25,788 bases of DNA from the NCBI GenBank assembly GCA_964614855.1, contig CAZTMX010000015.1, forward strand, positions 1 to 25,788, read 5' to 3'. Position numbers and translations under genes: made by a program. The notes under the pieces were generated by a model. The model did not search any database and was not told the DNA's origin. It saw nothing but the letters and a program-made list of their open reading frames with translations. Source of the DNA: CAWJHE01 sp964614855. Lineage in GTDB: Bacteria; Chloroflexota; Anaerolineae; Anaerolineales; UBA4823. This document shows positions 24,901 through 25,788 of this stretch, in pieces (position 1 is the stretch's first letter; each line of letters opens with the position of its first letter).

Positions 24901-25365
24901 TACGTGGCAGTCTTTGACCGCAACGGCGGCATGGTGACCGGCGGCGGCTGGATCGACTCGCTGCCCGGCGCCTACCTTCCCGACCCCATGCTGGCTGGTA
25001 AGGGTGAATTCTCCTTTGATGCGAAATACACCAAGACCTCAGCCGGACCGGTGGCAGCGCTAACCTATATGATCGAGAGCGCTGGTTTGTTCTTCGAAGG
25101 CAACCATTTTGACTGGTTGGTGGTTACTGCAACCGAAGCCTGGCTGAACGGTGAAGGCACCCTCAACGGCTCCATGGGCTACAGCTTTATGCTCACTGTC
25201 AAGGATGGCTCCACAAAACTCGGCGGCGACGGCATGGATTATTTCCGCCTGCAGATTTGGGATGCAGTAGATGGGACACTGGTGTACGACAGCCAGGTCG
25301 GATCCGCTGAGACAGCACCTGCTGCCACCCCGCTGGGCGGCGGCAGCATCGTGATCCACAAGTAG
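21916..25365 (+). CDS. Secreted multidomain ExeM/NucH-like extracellular nuclease, second paralog
   Basis: 1149 residues from the ATG at 21916. This start has ACAAGGAG upstream, the same context as the first paralog; eight earlier in-frame codons are ignored. Domains: Sec signal peptide (1-31, LIATILAMIFNLVL), lamin-tail-like domain, one Ig-like domain (from about 22530), OB-fold (from about 22850), endonuclease/exonuclease/phosphatase domain (about 23640-24660), a PKD-like domain (24664-24910) and a C-terminal beta-rich domain opening MVTGGGWID. Catalytic motifs are complete: AMNTLNFF, GLNELENT, VNHLKSKG, GDLNSY and ASDHDAV. It is clearly homologous to its neighbour but has one lamin-tail and one Ig domain fewer and a different C-terminus. 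Likely role: extracellular DNA degradation for phosphorus or carbon, or biofilm turnover. Confidence 0.92.
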   Translation: MKRQGRFFLIATILAMIFNLVLTPQLASAATPTDLFFSEYIEGSSYNKALELYNGTTTAIDLAAGVYKILQYSNGSTTTSVVLSLTGTVAPGDVFVVAHSSAAPAILAQADQTSGAGLFNGDDALVLTKNGVILDAIGQVGYDPGTEWGTGLVSTADNTLRRKSTICQGDPIQNDAFNPALEWDGYAVDIFDGLGSHIANCSADAAPSVASVTPANGATQVPLDANLTVTFSEDVNVTADAFALSCDVSGSHALTVSGGPLEFSLDPAIDFSMFETCTLTVTAAAVTDQDLVDPPDAMLADYSSSFSAYGDVCSLPYTPIYSIQGSGLSAAITGNVTTQGVVVGDFEGSANALGFYMQDLSGDSDPATSDGIFVYTGSNNFVSLGQVVRVTGYARERYNQTVLNGYNSNSAVVPAANIVACGTGTIAPTDVMLPFASAVDPERFEGMLVRMPQSLVISEYFNYDRYGEIVLALPLEGETRAFTPTSVVEPGDDAIALALENSLRRITLDDVLSYQNPSYLRHPKGDQFSLANTFRGGDLVQDTIGVLGYDFSLYRIFPTGPAGYTPVNLRPTTPEPVGGDVRLAAMNTLNFFLTLDYPTGDPLDNKCGPLLNMECRGADADQPDEFTRQRAKLLATLAGLDADVIGLNELENTTGVEPLADIAAGLNEKFGDGTYAYIETGTIGTDAIKVGLIYRPAAVTPVGDFKLLTTEIDERFLDTKNRPTLIQTFEENSSGSRFTVAVNHLKSKGSACDDVYDPDMLDGQGNCNLTRKYAAQALVDYLATDPTGSGDPDFIIMGDLNSYAMEDPIDAVKAGPDDIAGTADDYTNLIYQYQGKYAYSYVYDGQAGYLDHALANAGMAAQVTGVTDWHVNADEPDVLDYDTSFKPVAQELLYEPLAYRASDHDAVIVGLDLTNLPPTVDAGGPYVTGVKMPVQVSATGFDPEGKPLAYAWDLDNDGIFETPGQSVPFTAMNPGIYLIQVQATDIGGLTAVDQTYVAVFDRNGGMVTGGGWIDSLPGAYLPDPMLAGKGEFSFDAKYTKTSAGPVAALTYMIESAGLFFEGNHFDWLVVTATEAWLNGEGTLNGSMGYSFMLTVKDGSTKLGGDGMDYFRLQIWDAVDGTLVYDSQVGSAETAPAATPLGGGSIVIHK

Positions 25366-25383
25366 TATTCTGTACTCAATGTT

Positions 25384-25424
25384 AAAAAAACCTGCAGCAG
25401 GTTTCAATCTGCTGCAGGTTTTTT
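25384..25424. terminator. Bidirectional terminator between converging genes
   Basis: AACCTGCAGCAG (25389-25400) pairs perfectly with CTGCTGCAGGTT (25409-25420) over an 8-base loop, with an A run before and a T run after. It can end both the nuclease transcript (plus) and the converging gene (minus). Confidence 0.9.
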
Positions 25425-25436
25425 ATCGGATGGATG

Positions 25437-25465
25437 ACGTTCAAAGGAGGAGAACGTTATTTTTT
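25437..25465 (+). terminator. Weak second hairpin with T run
   Basis: ACGTTC (25437-25442) and GAACGT (25452-25457) flank AAAGGAGGA and are followed by TATTTTTT. The short stem makes it a back-up terminator at best. The AGGAGG in the loop has no start codon after it. Confidence 0.3.
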
Positions 25466-25480
25466 GTTCAAGACCTGGGT

Positions 25481-25788
25481 TTACTTTCTGCCTCTCCAGG
25501 AGGGGCGTCCCAGTTCATCGCGCAGGGTATAGCTCGCCCCGCTGTCCAGGGTCAGGGTCGAGACGGTCAAACCGCCGTTCTGATCGTAGAAGCCAGTGAT
25601 TGTGACGCCTTCACCCGATGTGATGGATGCCCCCAGGCTGCTCAGGTAATTGAGGTTCCCGACTTCCACGGTGAATACCTGCCCATCAGCTGTGGTCAGT
25701 GTCAGGCTGGGAGGGGCATAGCTGGTGACAATACCAGCCAGGGTGATCAGCTCGCTCATACCATTCTGAGGTGCTGGAATGCCTGTAC
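25481..25788 (-). CDS. C-terminal part of an unidentified protein with a small beta-rich domain
   Basis: The frame is open to the window edge, so the protein starts outside. The ATG at 25759 is internal-looking, with no ribosome site, and an in-frame GIPAPQNG precedes it. About 102 residues are visible. SELITLAGIVTSYAPPSLTLTTADGQ suggests an OB-fold-like or DUF5666-like domain: a beta strand, a turn and TxDGQ, then GEGVTITGFYDQNGGLTVSTLTL. The end, TLRDELGRPSWRGRK, resembles tails seen on exported proteins of similar bacteria, but I cannot name the family. It converges on the second nuclease and shares the bidirectional terminator. Confidence 0.7.
   Translation of the reverse strand, partial: TGIPAPQNGMSELITLAGIVTSYAPPSLTLTTADGQVFTVEVGNLNYLSSLGASITSGEGVTITGFYDQNGGLTVSTLTLDSGASYTLRDELGRPSWRGRK

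Noticed and set aside
1..25788. CRISPR arrays, tRNA or rRNA genes, transposases, integrases
   Set aside because: None could be recognised on either strand by reading; no regularly spaced repeats and no mobile-element protein motifs were found.

Overview
The window looks like a piece of a Chloroflexota genome, most likely class Anaerolineae, recovered as a metagenome or draft assembly. This is inferred from protein style (large Sec-exported multidomain nucleases, a GalT without neighbouring gal genes, an FKBP with an N-terminal membrane anchor) and not from a marker gene. There are no rRNA or tRNA genes, CRISPR arrays, insertion sequences or phage genes. Two runs of exactly 100 N mark scaffold joins.

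Left arm (1-6760, all minus strand): a cell-surface polysaccharide operon. In transcription order it encodes a WbpD-like N-acyltransferase, a WbpE-like sugar aminotransferase, a WbpB-like NAD-dependent sugar oxidoreductase, an initiating sugar-phosphate transferase, a Wzz-type chain-length protein, a Wzx-type flippase and a sulfotransferase cut by the window edge. The first four genes are joined by 4-base stop/start overlaps. The likely job is making a 3-acetamido-3-deoxy sugar nucleotide, starting a lipid-linked repeat unit, exporting and polymerising it, and possibly sulfating it. The Wzz protein carries a cytoplasmic domain that reads as a degenerate GGDEF domain.

Centre-left (6761-10868): a 469-base AT-rich divergent intergenic region, then a regulator that fuses an N-terminal MerR-type DNA-binding domain to a complete TetR-type repressor. 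Downstream, on the same strand, lie a molybdopterin (Mo or W) oxidoreductase resembling acetylene hydratase in layout and a small two-cluster ferredoxin-like partner, closed by a clear terminator.

Centre (10936-17005): housekeeping and metabolic genes in separate units: galT (minus), mntP (plus, consensus promoter), a class I/II aminotransferase (plus, consensus promoter and terminator), a membrane-anchored FKBP prolyl isomerase (minus), a GNAT-like protein of unknown role (minus) and a TIGR01777-type SDR epimerase (minus, strong terminator).

Right arm (17397-25788): two tandem paralogous secreted nucleases built from lamin-tail, Ig-like, OB-fold and endonuclease/exonuclease/phosphatase domains. 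The first is broken by the two N runs, but each gap is flanked by an exact 55-base duplication. Collapsing both gives one uninterrupted 1318-residue reading frame. A bidirectional terminator separates the second nuclease from a converging, truncated small-domain protein at the right edge.

The points most worth following are the MerR-TetR fusion next to the Mo/W enzyme, the Wzz plus degenerate-GGDEF fusion, and the repairable assembly gaps in the first nuclease.
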